Assembly: GCF_024166365.1 (NCBI RefSeq)
Contig: NC_064830.1
Location: forward strand, 90,078,968-90,142,967
From: Elephas maximus indicus
Lineage: Eukaryota; Chordata; Mammalia; Proboscidea; Elephantidae
Direction of reading: 5' to 3'
DNA: 64,000 nucleotides
Shown: positions 1 to 9,905 of the stretch, in pieces
Layout of the letters: every line of letters starts with the position of its first letter
Position numbering within the stretch: the stretch's first letter is position 1
The notes under the pieces: generated by a model
The model's input: the letters and a program-made list of their open reading frames with translations, nothing else
Told to the model about the DNA's origin: nothing
Databases searched by the model: none
Position numbers and translations under genes: made by a program

Positions 1-430
1 CTCTGCAGATATGTGTCCAGAGGCACCCTACTCTACCAGAAAGCCTCGTGCCTAAAGGCACTCAGCTCTCTCTTGCTCTGTGGGTCCACTACCACAATGT
101 CTGGCACTGGTCTCTTGGTTCTGCTGCTGCCATTTCTCTGCTACTGCTTCTCACCATCTTTGGTGTTACAGCTGGTAGTAGGAGGTTCTCAGTGCAGGGG
201 CCCCAGGTCCAAAGGATGTGTTCTGCTCCCATCTCTTCTTGGTGATATTGAGGTCCCTATCTCTGCTTCTGTCAGTTTGTTGTACTGTGAGGGCTTGTGT
301 GTTGCTGTGAGACTGGAAGCTATGCCACTGGTATTCAAATACCAGCAGGGTCACCCATGGTGGATGGGTTTGAGCTGAGCTTCCAGACTAAGACAAACTA
401 GGAAGAAGGACCTAGTGATCTATTTCTGAA
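1..430 (-). mobile_element. LTR fragment, antisense, cut by window edge
   Basis: Read on the minus strand this matches part of the LTR at 36.4-37.1 kb: a segment with 'accaagaagagatggg', a 'cctttggacc' block, then a purine-rich 'agcagagaaatggcagcag' stretch. The middle of that block also occurs in the solo LTRs at 20.4-20.9 kb and 42.4-42.9 kb. The open frames here on both strands have no known domain and lie wholly inside the repeat, so I do not treat them as genes. ERVL-type LTR is my best guess. The left end lies outside the window. Confidence 0.5.
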
Positions 431-439
431 AAGAATTAA

Positions 440-795
440 CCAGTGAAAACCTTATGAATGGCAGTGAAGCATTGTCTGATATAGTACCAGAAGATGAGCC
501 CCTCAGTTTGGAAGGCACTCAAAAGATGACTAGGGAAGAGCAGCCTCCTCAAAGTAGAGTCAATCTTAATGATGTGGATGGAGTGAAGCTTTCAGAACCT
601 TCATTTGCTGATGTGGCACAACTCAAAATGAGAAGAAACAGCAACAAACATCCATTAATAACTGGAACCTGGAATGTACAAAATTTGAATCTAGGAAATT
701 GAACATCATCAAAAATGAAATGGAATGCATAAATATTGACATCCTGGGCATTAGTGAGCTGAAATGGACTGGTACTAGCCATTTTGATGGTTACA
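440..795 (+). mobile_element. RTE/BovB-type LINE, 5' segment (start of endonuclease)
   Basis: The end of this segment encodes the beginning of an RTE AP-endonuclease (GTWNVQNLN, then frame-shifted to ..ISELKWTGTSHFDGYKG). The same stretch occurs antisense at 38.0-38.23 kb, including 'tttgctgatgtggcacaac'. The frame breaks after LNLGN. It stops abruptly where an L1 3' UTR begins at 796, and RTE sequence resumes at 2350 with the RT C-terminus, so the element lost its middle as well as receiving an insertion. Non-functional. Confidence 0.7.
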
Positions 796-1680
796 AGGGA
801 GGGGAGGGGAGGGGAGGGGAGGGGAGGGATGGAAAAACACTAAATGGACAGTAGGTAAGTGGTAACTTCAGTGAAAGGTAAGACAGTACACAATACGGGG
901 GAAGCCAGTATAACTTGTGTGAGGCAAGGTCATGTAAGCTCCATAGACACAACCAAACTTCCTGAGGAATGGAATTACTGGGCTGAGGGCTATGGGGACC
1001 ATGGTCTAGAGGAACATCTAGCTCAATTGGCATGACATAGTTTATAAAGAAAATGTTCTACATTCAACTGTGGTTAGTAGAGTCTGGGGACTTAAAAGTC
1101 TGTAGGCGGCCATCTAGGATACACCACTGGTCTTACCCCTTCAGAAGTAAGGAAGAATGAAGAAAACTAAAGATACAAGGGAAAGATTAGTCCAAAGGAC
1201 TAATGGACCACATCTACCATGGCCTCCACCAGACTGAGACCAGTACAACTAGACGGTGCCCAGATACTGCCACTGACTGCTCTGACAGGGATCACAATAG
1301 AGGGTCCCAGACAGAGCTGGAGAAAAATGTAAAACAAAGTTCTAATTCAAAAAGGAAGAGTAGACTTGCTCACCTAACAGAGACTGGAGAAACCCTGAGA
1401 GTATGGCCCCGGGACACGCTATCAGCTCAGTAATGAAGTCACTCTTGTGATTCACCATTCAGCCAAAGATTGGACAGGCCCATAAAACAAAATGAGACTA
1501 AAGGGGCACGCCAGCCCTGAGGGGACAGGAAATCTGGTAACAGGGAACCTAAGGTTGAGAAGGGAGGGTGTTGACATGTCGTGGGGTGGTTAACCAATGT
1601 CATAAGACAATATGTGTACTAACTGTTTAATGAGAAACTATTTTGTTTGTAAACCTTATCTAAAGTACAATAAAGAAAAA
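796..1680 (+). mobile_element. Afrotherian L1 3' UTR, first copy
   Basis: Begins with a G-rich polypurine tract (GGGGA repeats, 797-828), continues through 'gaaaaacactaaatgg', and ends at 'aaagtacaataaag' plus a short A-rich tail. The same UTR recurs at 8.75-9.74, 10.56-11.45 (minus), 30.86-31.76 (minus) and 55.4-56.34 kb. There it follows L1 ORF2, which identifies it. No ORF2 precedes it here, so it is a 5'-truncated insertion, lying in the RTE. Confidence 0.75.
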
Positions 1681-2349
1681 TGTTCTACCTTCTACTTTGG
1701 TGAGTAGTGTCTGGAGTCTTAAAAGCTGTGAGCAGCCATCTAAGATACTTCACTGGTCTCACCCCACTGGGAGCAAGGGAGAATGAAGAAAACTAAAGAC
1801 AAGGGCAAAATTAGTCCAAAGGACTAACGTACTACAACTACCACAGCATCTACCAGACTGAGTCCAGTACAACTATATGGTGCCCAAATACCACCACTGA
1901 CTGCTCTGACGGGGATCACAGTAAAGGGTCCCAGGCAGAGCTGGAGAAAAATGTAGAACAAAATTCTAACTCACGCACACACACACAAAAAAGACCAGAC
2001 TTACTGTTCTGACAAAGACTGCAGAAACCCCAAGACTATGGCCCCTGGACACACTTTTAGCTGAGTAGTGAAATCACCCCTGAAGCTCACCCTTCAGCCA
2101 AAGATTAGACAGGCCCATGAAACAAAGTGAGACTAAACGGGCACTCCAGCCCTGGGGCAAGGACTAGAAGGCCGGAGGGGACAGGAAAGCTGGTAACAGG
2201 GAACCCGAAGTCGAGAAGGGAGAGTGTTGACATGCCATGGGGTTGGTAACCAATGTTGTAAAACAGTATGTGTACTAACTGTTTAATGAAAAGCTAGATG
2301 GTTCTGTAAACCTTCATCTAAAGTACAATAAAAAAAGAAAATATAAATA
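1681..2349 (+). repeat. Second, partial L1 3' UTR copy in tandem
   Basis: Starts at 'tgttctaccttctac', which corresponds to an internal point of the first copy (about 1053), and runs in register to the same 3' end. The junction lies where the first copy's tail ('ataaagaaaaa') resembles the internal 'ataaagaaaatg'. It includes a small CA/A-rich patch at 1974-1991. Best read as a local tandem duplication, or a second insertion that landed in the first tail. Confidence 0.7.
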
Positions 2350-2886
2350 AATGGCACATTCCATTGGGCAAATCTGCTACAAAAGATCTCCTTAAAGTTA
2401 TAAAAAGTGAAGATGTTACTTTGATGACTGAAGTTTGCCTGACCCAAACCAGGCTCTTTCCGATCACTCATATGCATGGAAAACCTGTATGATGAGAAAG
2501 GAAGACAGAAGAAGAATTGGTACATTTGAATTGTGGTGTTGGTAAAGAATATTAAATATACTGTGGACTTCCAGAAGAATAAAAAAATCCGTTTTAGAAA
2601 CACAACCAGAATGCTCCTTAGAAGTGAGAATAGAGAGACTTTGGCTTGCTTACTTTGGACACATAGTCAAGAAAGACCAACTGATAGAAGAGAATATCAT
2701 GTTTGGTAAAGTAGAGGGTCTGGAAAAATAAAGGAAACTGTTAATCAGGTAGATTAACACAAAATCCACAACAATGGACTCAAACATACCAATAATCATG
2801 AAGATGGTACAGGATACGGCAACATTTTGTTCTGTTATACATATGATCACCAAGAGTCAGTGAAAATTTGACAACAACAACAAACC
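2350..2886 (+). mobile_element. RTE-type LINE, 3' segment (RT C-terminus and tail)
   Basis: Parallel to 25.5-26.05 kb and carries the same C-terminal region: LGKS-like start, SYACKSWT-like centre, FELWCWxRIL-like block, then ECSL and a YFGH motif, all broken by stops and indels. It ends in ACAACAACAAC as RTE elements do. Probably the other end of the element at 440-795, now separated by L1 sequence and an internal deletion. Confidence 0.75.
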
Positions 2887-3536
2887 AACACACTCTTAAA
2901 CAGCCAATGAAATAAAGAAAATATCACAAGGGAAATTAGAAAATGTTCTGAGGTGAAGACAAAGAAATCCACAATATACCAAAACTTATCAGATGCTGTA
3001 AAAGCAGTGCTCAGAGGGAAATTTATAGCTACAAAGGCATACATGGAAAAAGAAGAAAGATCTCAAATCAATAACTTAACCTTTCATGATATGAGCTCTA
3101 GAATGGAGACTAAACCTTAACTAGTCAAAAGAAGGAGATAAAGATTAGAGCAGAGATAAATGAAATAGAGAATAGAAAAACAGTAGAGAATCAACAAAAC
3201 CAAATATTTCTTTCAAGAGATGAACAAAATTGACAAAACTTTAGCTAGACTGACAAACACAGAGGAGATGCAAATGATTAAAATCAAGAATGAAATAGAG
3301 GACATTACTACCAACATTACAGATCTAAAAAGTATTACAAGATAATACCATGAATAATTGTATGCCAACAAATTTTATACGCTAGATAAAATGGACAAAC
3401 TCTGAAAAAAATTTTTTTTTTTTTTAATTACCAAAACTGAGTCAAGAAGAAATAGAACATTTCAGCAGACCTATAACTGATTGAATCAGTAACCAAAAAC
3501 CTCCCAACAAATAGATGTCCAATACCAGGTGGCTTC

Positions 3537-3918
3537 TGCCTTAGTTATCTACTGCTGCTATAACAGAAATACCACAAGTGGGTGGCATTAACAAACAGAA
3601 GTTTATTCTCTCACATTTTAGGAGTCTAGAAGTCTGAATTCAGGGTGCCAGCTCTAGGGAAAGGCTTTCTCTCTCTGTTGGCTCTGGAAGGTTCTTATTC
3701 CTTGGTTCCTTGGGGATCTTCATGTGGTGTGGCATCTATCTTCCCACATCTCTGTGTGCTCACTTGCTTGTTTAATCTCTTTTATAAGACATACCCTACA
3801 CTAATACTGTCTCATTAACATAACAAGAAAACCTATTCCCAAATGGGATTCTAGCCACAGGTATGGGGGTTAAGATTTACAACACATATTTTGGGGGGAC
3901 AAAACTCAATCCATACCA
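3537..3918 (-). mobile_element. Solo LTR, MaLR-like, short subfamily
   Basis: Antisense copy of the LTR family seen at 14.7, 16.7, 18.6 and 29.5 kb. On the minus strand it reads from 'tggattgagttttgtcccc' through 'cccatttgggaa', a run of aagaga-rich sequence, and ends at 'gcagcagtagataactaagg'. Flanks are GCTTC (3532-3536) and ACTTC (3919-3923), a 5-bp duplication with one change, as expected for ERVL/MaLR integration. It sits in L1 ORF2 and the L1 reading resumes at 'actggtgaatta'. Confidence 0.8.
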
Positions 3919-4074
3919 ACTTCACTGGTGAATTATGCCAAAGCTTTTTTTGTCAAACTCTTCTGAAATATAGAAGAGGAGGGAACTTCCTAACTCATTC
4001 TATGAGGCCAGTGTTGACAGCAAAACTAGAGAAAGACACCATAAGAAAAGAAAACTACAGACCAATTATCTTTT

Positions 4075-4111
4075 TTTCCCATAATTTTTATTGTGCTTTA
4101 AGTGAAAGTTT
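4075..4111 (-). mobile_element. Tiny 3'-terminal L1 insertion
   Basis: About 37 bp of 'tttattgtgctttaagtgaa', the reverse complement of the terminal bases of the afrotherian L1 3' UTR, sits in old L1 ORF2. It is flanked by a near-perfect duplication starting 'cagaccaat' (4058-4074 and 4112-4127). This is a severely 5'-truncated L1 integration. Confidence 0.7.
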
Positions 4112-5547
4112 CAGACCAATATCTTTTATGGATATAGATGCAAAAAGCCTCAACAAAATACTAGAAAAACTGAACCCAACAACATATTGAAATGATTATA
4201 CACCAGGACCACGTGGGATTTATTCCAGGACTGGAAGTTTCAACACACAATAATCAATCAATGTAATATATTAATAGAATAAAAGACAAAACCATATGAT
4301 CATCTCCATAGATGTGCAAAAAGGACTTGATAAAATCCACTTTCATGGTAAAAACATTCAATGATTAGGAATAGAAGAGGACTTCCTCAATACGATAAAG
4401 GGCATTTATAAAAAACTTATAGCTAACATTATACTCAATGGTGAAAGACAGCCTTCCTCTAAGATTAGGAACAAGATAAGGATACCCACTTTTGCCATTG
4501 ATATTCAATATTGTCTTGGAAATTTAGCTGGAACAACTAAACAAGAAAAAGAAATTAAAAGTATCCACATTGGGAAGGAAAAATTTAAACTATCCCTATT
4601 TGCAAATATATATAGAAAATTCTAAAGAATTCACCAAAAAGCTATTAAAGATTTATCAGCTCTAATACAAATTCAAATCAATTGTGTTTCTGTACAATGG
4701 CAATGAACAATCTGAAAATGAACAAGAAGCCAATTCCATTTACGATAGGATCCAAAAGAATAAATCTCCTAGGAATACATTTAACCAAGGAGGTGAAAGA
4801 ATTTTACGTTGAAAACTACAAAACATTGCTGAAAGAAATCAAAGAATCCCTAAATAAATGAAAGGACATCTCAGGTTCGTGTATTGGAAAAAGTAATATT
4901 CTTAATATGGCAATACTACCCCCAAACAATCTACAGATTCAGTGCAACCCTATAAAATTCCAAAGGCCTTTTTTTTGTTTTTGCAGAAATGGAAAAGTCA
5001 ATCTTTAAATTCATATGGAGTTGTAAGGGACCCCAAATAGCCTAAATAATCTTGAAAAAGAAGAACAAAGTTGGAGGACTCACAGTTCCCTATTTTAAAA
5101 CATACTACAAAGCTACAGTAATCAAAATAGTGTGGTACGTGTACAAGAAGAGAAATATAGACCGATGGAATAGAATTGAGAGTTCAGATATAAGCGCATA
5201 TATCTATGGTCAATCAATTTTCAACAAGAGTGCCAAGCCTATGCAATGGGGGGAAATAATAGTCTCTTGAGCAAATGCTGCTGGGACAACTGGTTATCCT
5301 TATGCAGAAGAATGAAGTTAAATCTATATCTCACACCATATAGAAAAATTAACTCAGAATGGATCAGTGACATAAGTATGAGCTAAAAGCATACAAATCA
5401 TAGAAGAAAAGACAGAGGCAAATCTCCAGGACCTTGTATTTGGCAATAGTTAGATATGACACTGAAAGTCTGAGCAACAAAAGGAAAATAGATAAATTGG
5501 ACTTCATCAAGATAAAAAAAAAAAAACTTTTGTACATTAAAGGACAC

Positions 5548-6096
5548 TGTCTTAAATAACTGAAATTATGGCAGATGATACTTGTCCTAGTTATCTAGTG
5601 CTGCTGTAACAGAAATACCACAAGTGGATGGCTTTAACAAAGAGTCTCACAGTCTAGTAGGCTAGAAGTCCAAATTCAGGGAATCACCTCCAGGGAAGTC
5701 TTTCTCTCTCTGTTGGCTCTGGAGGAAGGTCTTTGCCATCAACCTTCCCCTGGTCTAGGAGCTTCTCTGCTCAGGAACCTGGGGTCCACAGGATACACTC
5801 TGCGCCCAGCATTGCTTTCTTCATGAAATGAGGTCCCCATGTCTCTCTGCTCACTTCTCTCTTTCATATCTCAAAAAAGATCGGCTAAAGACACAATCCA
5901 ATCTTGTAGATTGAGTCCTGCCTCATTAACGTAACTGACGCTAATCCCATCTCATCAACATCATAGAGATAGGATTTACAACACATAGGAAAATCACATC
6001 AGATGACAAAACGGTGGACAACCACACAATACTGGGAATCACAGCCTAGACAAATTGATACACATATTTTGGGGGGACACAATTCAATCCATGACA
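5548..6096 (-). mobile_element. Solo LTR, MaLR-like, long subfamily
   Basis: Antisense LTR of the long subfamily shared with 20387-20885 and 42433-42909; on the minus strand it contains 'gattcccagtattgtgtgg' and ends in '..ctagataacta' like the others. Perfect 5-bp flanks GACAC at 5543-5547 and 6097-6101. The left terminus appears twice: TGTCTTA at 5548 and TGTCCTAG at 5583, with about 35 bp between, so the LTR end carries an extra segment. Confidence 0.8.
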
Positions 6097-6290
6097 GACA
6101 CTATCCAGAAAGTAAAAAGACACCCTGTAGAATGAGAGAATATATTAGTAAATCATATATCAAGTCATTCCTAGAGGAGAGGCTCCATAATGATATTTTT
6201 AGTGATAACTTTGTAGAAGAGCATCCTTACTGTAGCTGGATCCTAGATTATTTAAGTGAAACCACTAGATATTTTTTACTTTAATAAGAA

Positions 6291-7069
6291 GCTACATTGT
6301 TCTAAATTCAACATCTTATATATTAATCAGTGATGATGATGATATATATGTACACACACACGCATACACAGATACCATTTATTACATAGTCCGTGTATTC
6401 ATCATTGGTTTTGTTTGGCCCATCTTCAATGTGGCTGTAACATTATTGATAACTGGTCATTGTCAGAGAAGTCACATTCTATCAGGCAACACCTACCCAG
6501 TTTACAAAAAAACATGCAGAAACTTACCCGGCTCTTCATAACCAAAGACTGTCCTGTCGTGGTGGTGACTAGACTTACATTGTCCTAACCCTGGAAACAG
6601 GAAAGTCCCTGTATGCTAAGGTGTGTCACAGGAAGAGTCATCAGGCCTACCTACATATATATTATGAACAGTCTAAAGGAACCTTTTGTCTTAGAATTAA
6701 GAGGATGTTGCTGGACTTTGGCCACTTTCTGGCCTTCACTTGTTAATGAGAATCATGGGACTAGAATTGGGGTTAAGCAAATTAGAAAAGGCTATTGAAA
6801 ACATCCCAGAGGTCACTGAACAATTTAAAAAGTAAATGATTAGGTAACAGCTCAACAATGTTATCAAGAACCCAGGTTCTTTCTATCCTTCTCTGGAATC
6901 TTTATCATGTTGGCTTTTTGTCCTCATGGTTGTTTTTCTCATAAGTATAATAATATGACTTGTGGCTGCTTCAGACATTTCAATCCCAAAGAAATGGCTG
7001 GGATTAGAGGGCAAAAAGTTTTCTACTTTCAAGTCTTAGTCCCTTTACTTGGGAAGAAACTCTCAAAAT
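6291..7069. other. No recognised gene; AT-rich with a short (GATGAT)/CA patch
   Basis: Holds a GAT/AT/CA-rich simple patch at 6328-6366, then about 700 bp I cannot assign. The ATG frame at 6613-6798 has no family features. A segment near 6890-7000 looks like an old interspersed repeat but I cannot name it. Confidence 0.3.
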
Positions 7070-7608
7070 CTCTAGCAGAAGCCTGAGACTGGAATAATGG
7101 TGCCCAGCTACCATCGATCACTACCCTGATAGGGAACACAACAGAGAATCTCTGATGGAGCAGGAGACCAGTGGAATGCAGATCTTAAATTCTGATAAAA
7201 AGACCAGGCTTAATGGTCTGACTGAGACCGGAGGGACCCTGATGGTCGTGGTCCCCAGACTCTTCGATAGCCCAACATTGGAACCATTCCTGAAACCAAC
7301 TCTACAGACAAGGATTGGCCTGGACTTATAAGCTAGACAATGATGCTGGTGAGGAGTGAACTTCGTGGCTCAAGTAGACACATGAGACTATATGGGAGAC
7401 TCTTGTCTGGTGGTGAGATGAGAAGGAAGAAGGGACAGGAACCGGTTGAACGGACACGGGGAATACAGGGTGGAGAGGAGGAATGTGCTGTCTCATTAAG
7501 GGGAGAGCAGCTGGGAGTGCATGGTGGGGTGTGTATGGCTTTTTGTATGAGAGACTGACTTGATCTGTAAACTTTCACCTAAAGCACAACAAATAAATTT
7601 TTTAAAAA
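7070..7608 (+). mobile_element. Afrotherian L1 3' UTR, 5'-truncated
   Basis: Same UTR subfamily as 9150-9744: 'ggtgcccagctacc', 'cttaatggtctgactgaga', 'gatgctggtgaggagtga' and an 'actttcacctaaagcacaac' end followed by an A-rich tail. The open frames on both strands at 7333-7578 are UTR sequence, not genes. Confidence 0.75.
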
Positions 7609-7649
7609 ATCCTTTGAAGATTTCTTCTTAAATCTCATTAGTCAGTACT

Positions 7650-7949
7650 GGTTTACAAGGGAGCCTGGGAAAGCCTGGCAGAAGGGGACGGGGTTGACAT
7701 TGCCTGGGCAGGGCATATTGCGTCCCGTAATAAAATCAGGAAGATAGAAGTGGGGAATGAATGGCTATTGATATGCAACAAATCATGCCCGGCACATGGT
7801 GTGAAACCTAAAGTTATCTGTTAGTCTTTATGAAGAATGTACCCTACAGATCCTTCCTATATCTACTTTATGTCTGTCATGATGGAAGGTCTTTCTTGTT
7901 ATATTGCTGAATAAACTGTGTGGACTGCTTTAAGAAAAAAAAAAAAAAA
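7650..7949 (+). pseudogene. Possible processed-transcript 3' end with poly(A)
   Basis: A stretch with no repeat signature ends in AATAAA (near 7910), then 'ctgtgtggactgctttaag' and an A15-type tail at 7935-7949. Poly(A) about 20 bases after a polyadenylation signal suggests a retroposed mRNA 3' UTR. No source gene is recognised and the 5' limit is not visible. An L1-like or LTR tail remains possible. Confidence 0.35.
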
Positions 7950-8080
7950 GTTAGTGATCTTGAGATGAGAAGATTATCTTGGATTATCTGCGTGAGCCTA
8001 ATGTAATTACGATGGTCCTTATAAGTGGAACTATGAGGTCAGAGTAATAGAAGAAGATGTGACAATCAAAGCTGAGATCA

Positions 8081-9744
8081 TCTAAAATCTACATGATACT
8101 GCAAAAACTCAACTGCAAAAAGACAAATAACCCAATTAAAAAATGGGCAAAAGATATGAACAGACACTTCACTAAAGAAGACATTCGGGTAGCTAACAGA
8201 TATATGAGGAAATGTTCACGATCAAATGCAAATCAAAACTACAATGAGATTTCATCTCACTCCAACAAGGCTGGCATTAATCCAAAAAACACAAAATACT
8301 AAATGTTGGAGAGGCTGTGGAGAGATTGGAACACTTATATACTGCTAGTGGGAATGTCAAGTGGTACAACCACTTTGGAAATCGGTTTGGCACTTCCTTA
8401 AAAAGCTAGAAATAGAACTACCATACGATCCAGCAATCCCACTCCTTAGAATATATCCTAGAGAAATAAGAGCCTTTACAAGAACAGATACATACACACC
8501 CATGTTTATTGCAGCACTGTTTACAATAGCAAAAAGATGGAAGCAACCGAGGTGCCCATCAATGGATGAATGGATAATAAATTATGGTATATTCACACAA
8601 TGGAATACTACGCATAGATACAGAACAGCGAGGAATCTGTGAAGCCTTTCCTAACATGGAGGAACCTGGAAGGCATTATGCTGAGTGAAATTAGTCAGTT
8701 GCAAAAGGACAAATATTGTATAAGACCTCTATTATAAGAACTTGAGAAATAGTTTAAACTGAGAAGAAAACATTCTTTTGTGGTTATGAGAGGGGGGAGG
8801 GAGGGAGGGAGGGAGAGGGGCATTCACTAATTAGATAGTAGATAAGAACTACTTTAGGTGAAGGGAAAGACAGCACACAATACAGGGGAGGTCAGCACAA
8901 CTGGACAAAACCAAAAGCAAAGAAGTTTCCTGAATAAACTGAATGTTGCAAAGGCCAGCGTAGCAGGGGCAGGGGTCTGGGGACCATGGTTTGAGGGGAC
9001 ATCTAAGTCAATTGGCATAATAAAATCTATTAAGAAACATTCTGCATCCCACTTTGGAGAGTGGCGTTTGGGGTCTTAAACTCTAGCAAGCGGCCATCTA
9101 AGATGCATCAATTGGTCTCAACCCATCTGGATCAAAGGATAATGAAGAACACCAAGGACACAAGGCGATTATGAGCCCAAGAGACAGAAAGGGCCACATG
9201 AACCAGAGACTACATCATCCTGAGACCAGAAGAACTAGATGGTGCCCGGCTACAACCGATGACTCCCCTGACAGGGAACACAACAGAGAACCCCTGAGGG
9301 AGCAGGAGAGCAGTGGGATGCGGACCCCAAAAACTCATAAGACCAGACTTAATGGTCTGACTGAGACTGGAAGGATCCCAGTGGTCATGGCCCCCAGACC
9401 TTCTGTTGGCCCAGGTCAGGAACCATTCCCGAAGCCAACTCTTCAGACATGGATTGGACTGGACAATGAGTTGGAGAGGGATGCTGGTGAGGAGTGAGCT
9501 TCTCGGATCAGGTGGACATTTGAGACTATGTTGGCATCTCCTGCCTGGAGGGGAGATGAGAGGGTGGAGGGGGTTAGAAGCTGGCGAAATGGACACGAAA
9601 AGAGAGAGTGGGAGGAGAGAGCAGGCTGTCTCATTAGGGGAAGAGTAATTGGGAGTGTGTAGCAAGGTGTATATGGGTTTTTGTGTGAGAGACTTGATTT
9701 GTAAACTTTCACTTAAAGCAGAATAAAAATTACATAAAAAAAAA
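8081..9744 (+). mobile_element. Afrotherian L1, ORF2 C-terminus plus full 3' UTR
   Basis: 5'-truncated L1. ORF2 C-terminus (8093-8745) shows [32 protein letters not shown] and a MFIAALFTIAKRW block, with frameshifts. The 3' UTR follows, with a G-rich purine tract at 8790-8820, ending in 'cacttaaagcagaataaaa' and a poly(A) at 9736-9747. Flanked by a 13-bp duplication AAAGCTGAGATCA (8068-8080 and 9745-9757), so both ends are certain. Sits inside an LTR. Confidence 0.9.
8790..8822 (+). other. G-rich polypurine tract of L1 3' UTR (G4-capable)
   Basis: Consecutive GGGAGGGA-type repeats in a 33-bp all-purine block. The tract at 797-828 occupies the same place in another copy. Such tracts are a known feature of mammalian L1 3' UTRs. 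Confidence 0.7.
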
Positions 9745-9905
9745 AAAGCTGAGATCAGAGTGAGTCGAGGTGAGAAAGACTCAATCCACCTTTACTGGCT
9801 TTGGAAATGGAGGAAGGAGGACCATGAATCAAGGAATGTGGGCAGCCTCTAGAAGCTAGAAAAAGGAAGGAAATGGATTCACCCCTAGAGACTGTAGAAG
9901 AAACT

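Larger units (their letters stand above)
2887..6290 (+). mobile_element. Ancient mammalian L1, ORF2 remnant (L1M-type)
   Basis: Decayed ORF2 reverse-transcriptase region. The stretch near 3000 encodes a VLRGKFIATKAY-like block. RT fingers and palm follow at 3.2-5.0 kb and the downstream domain at 5.0-5.55 kb (KKNKVGGLTVPYFKTYYKATVI frame at 5052-5270). Stops and frameshifts are everywhere. Two solo LTRs (3537-3918, 5548-6096) and a tiny L1 tail (4075-4111) interrupt it; the L1 resumes after each. Right end is uncertain. Confidence 0.8.

Noticed and set aside
13-378. 121-codon frame as a small secreted or membrane protein
   Set aside because: It lies entirely inside an antisense LTR whose relatives at 36.5 kb have different stops; the hydrophobic look comes from CT-rich sequence.
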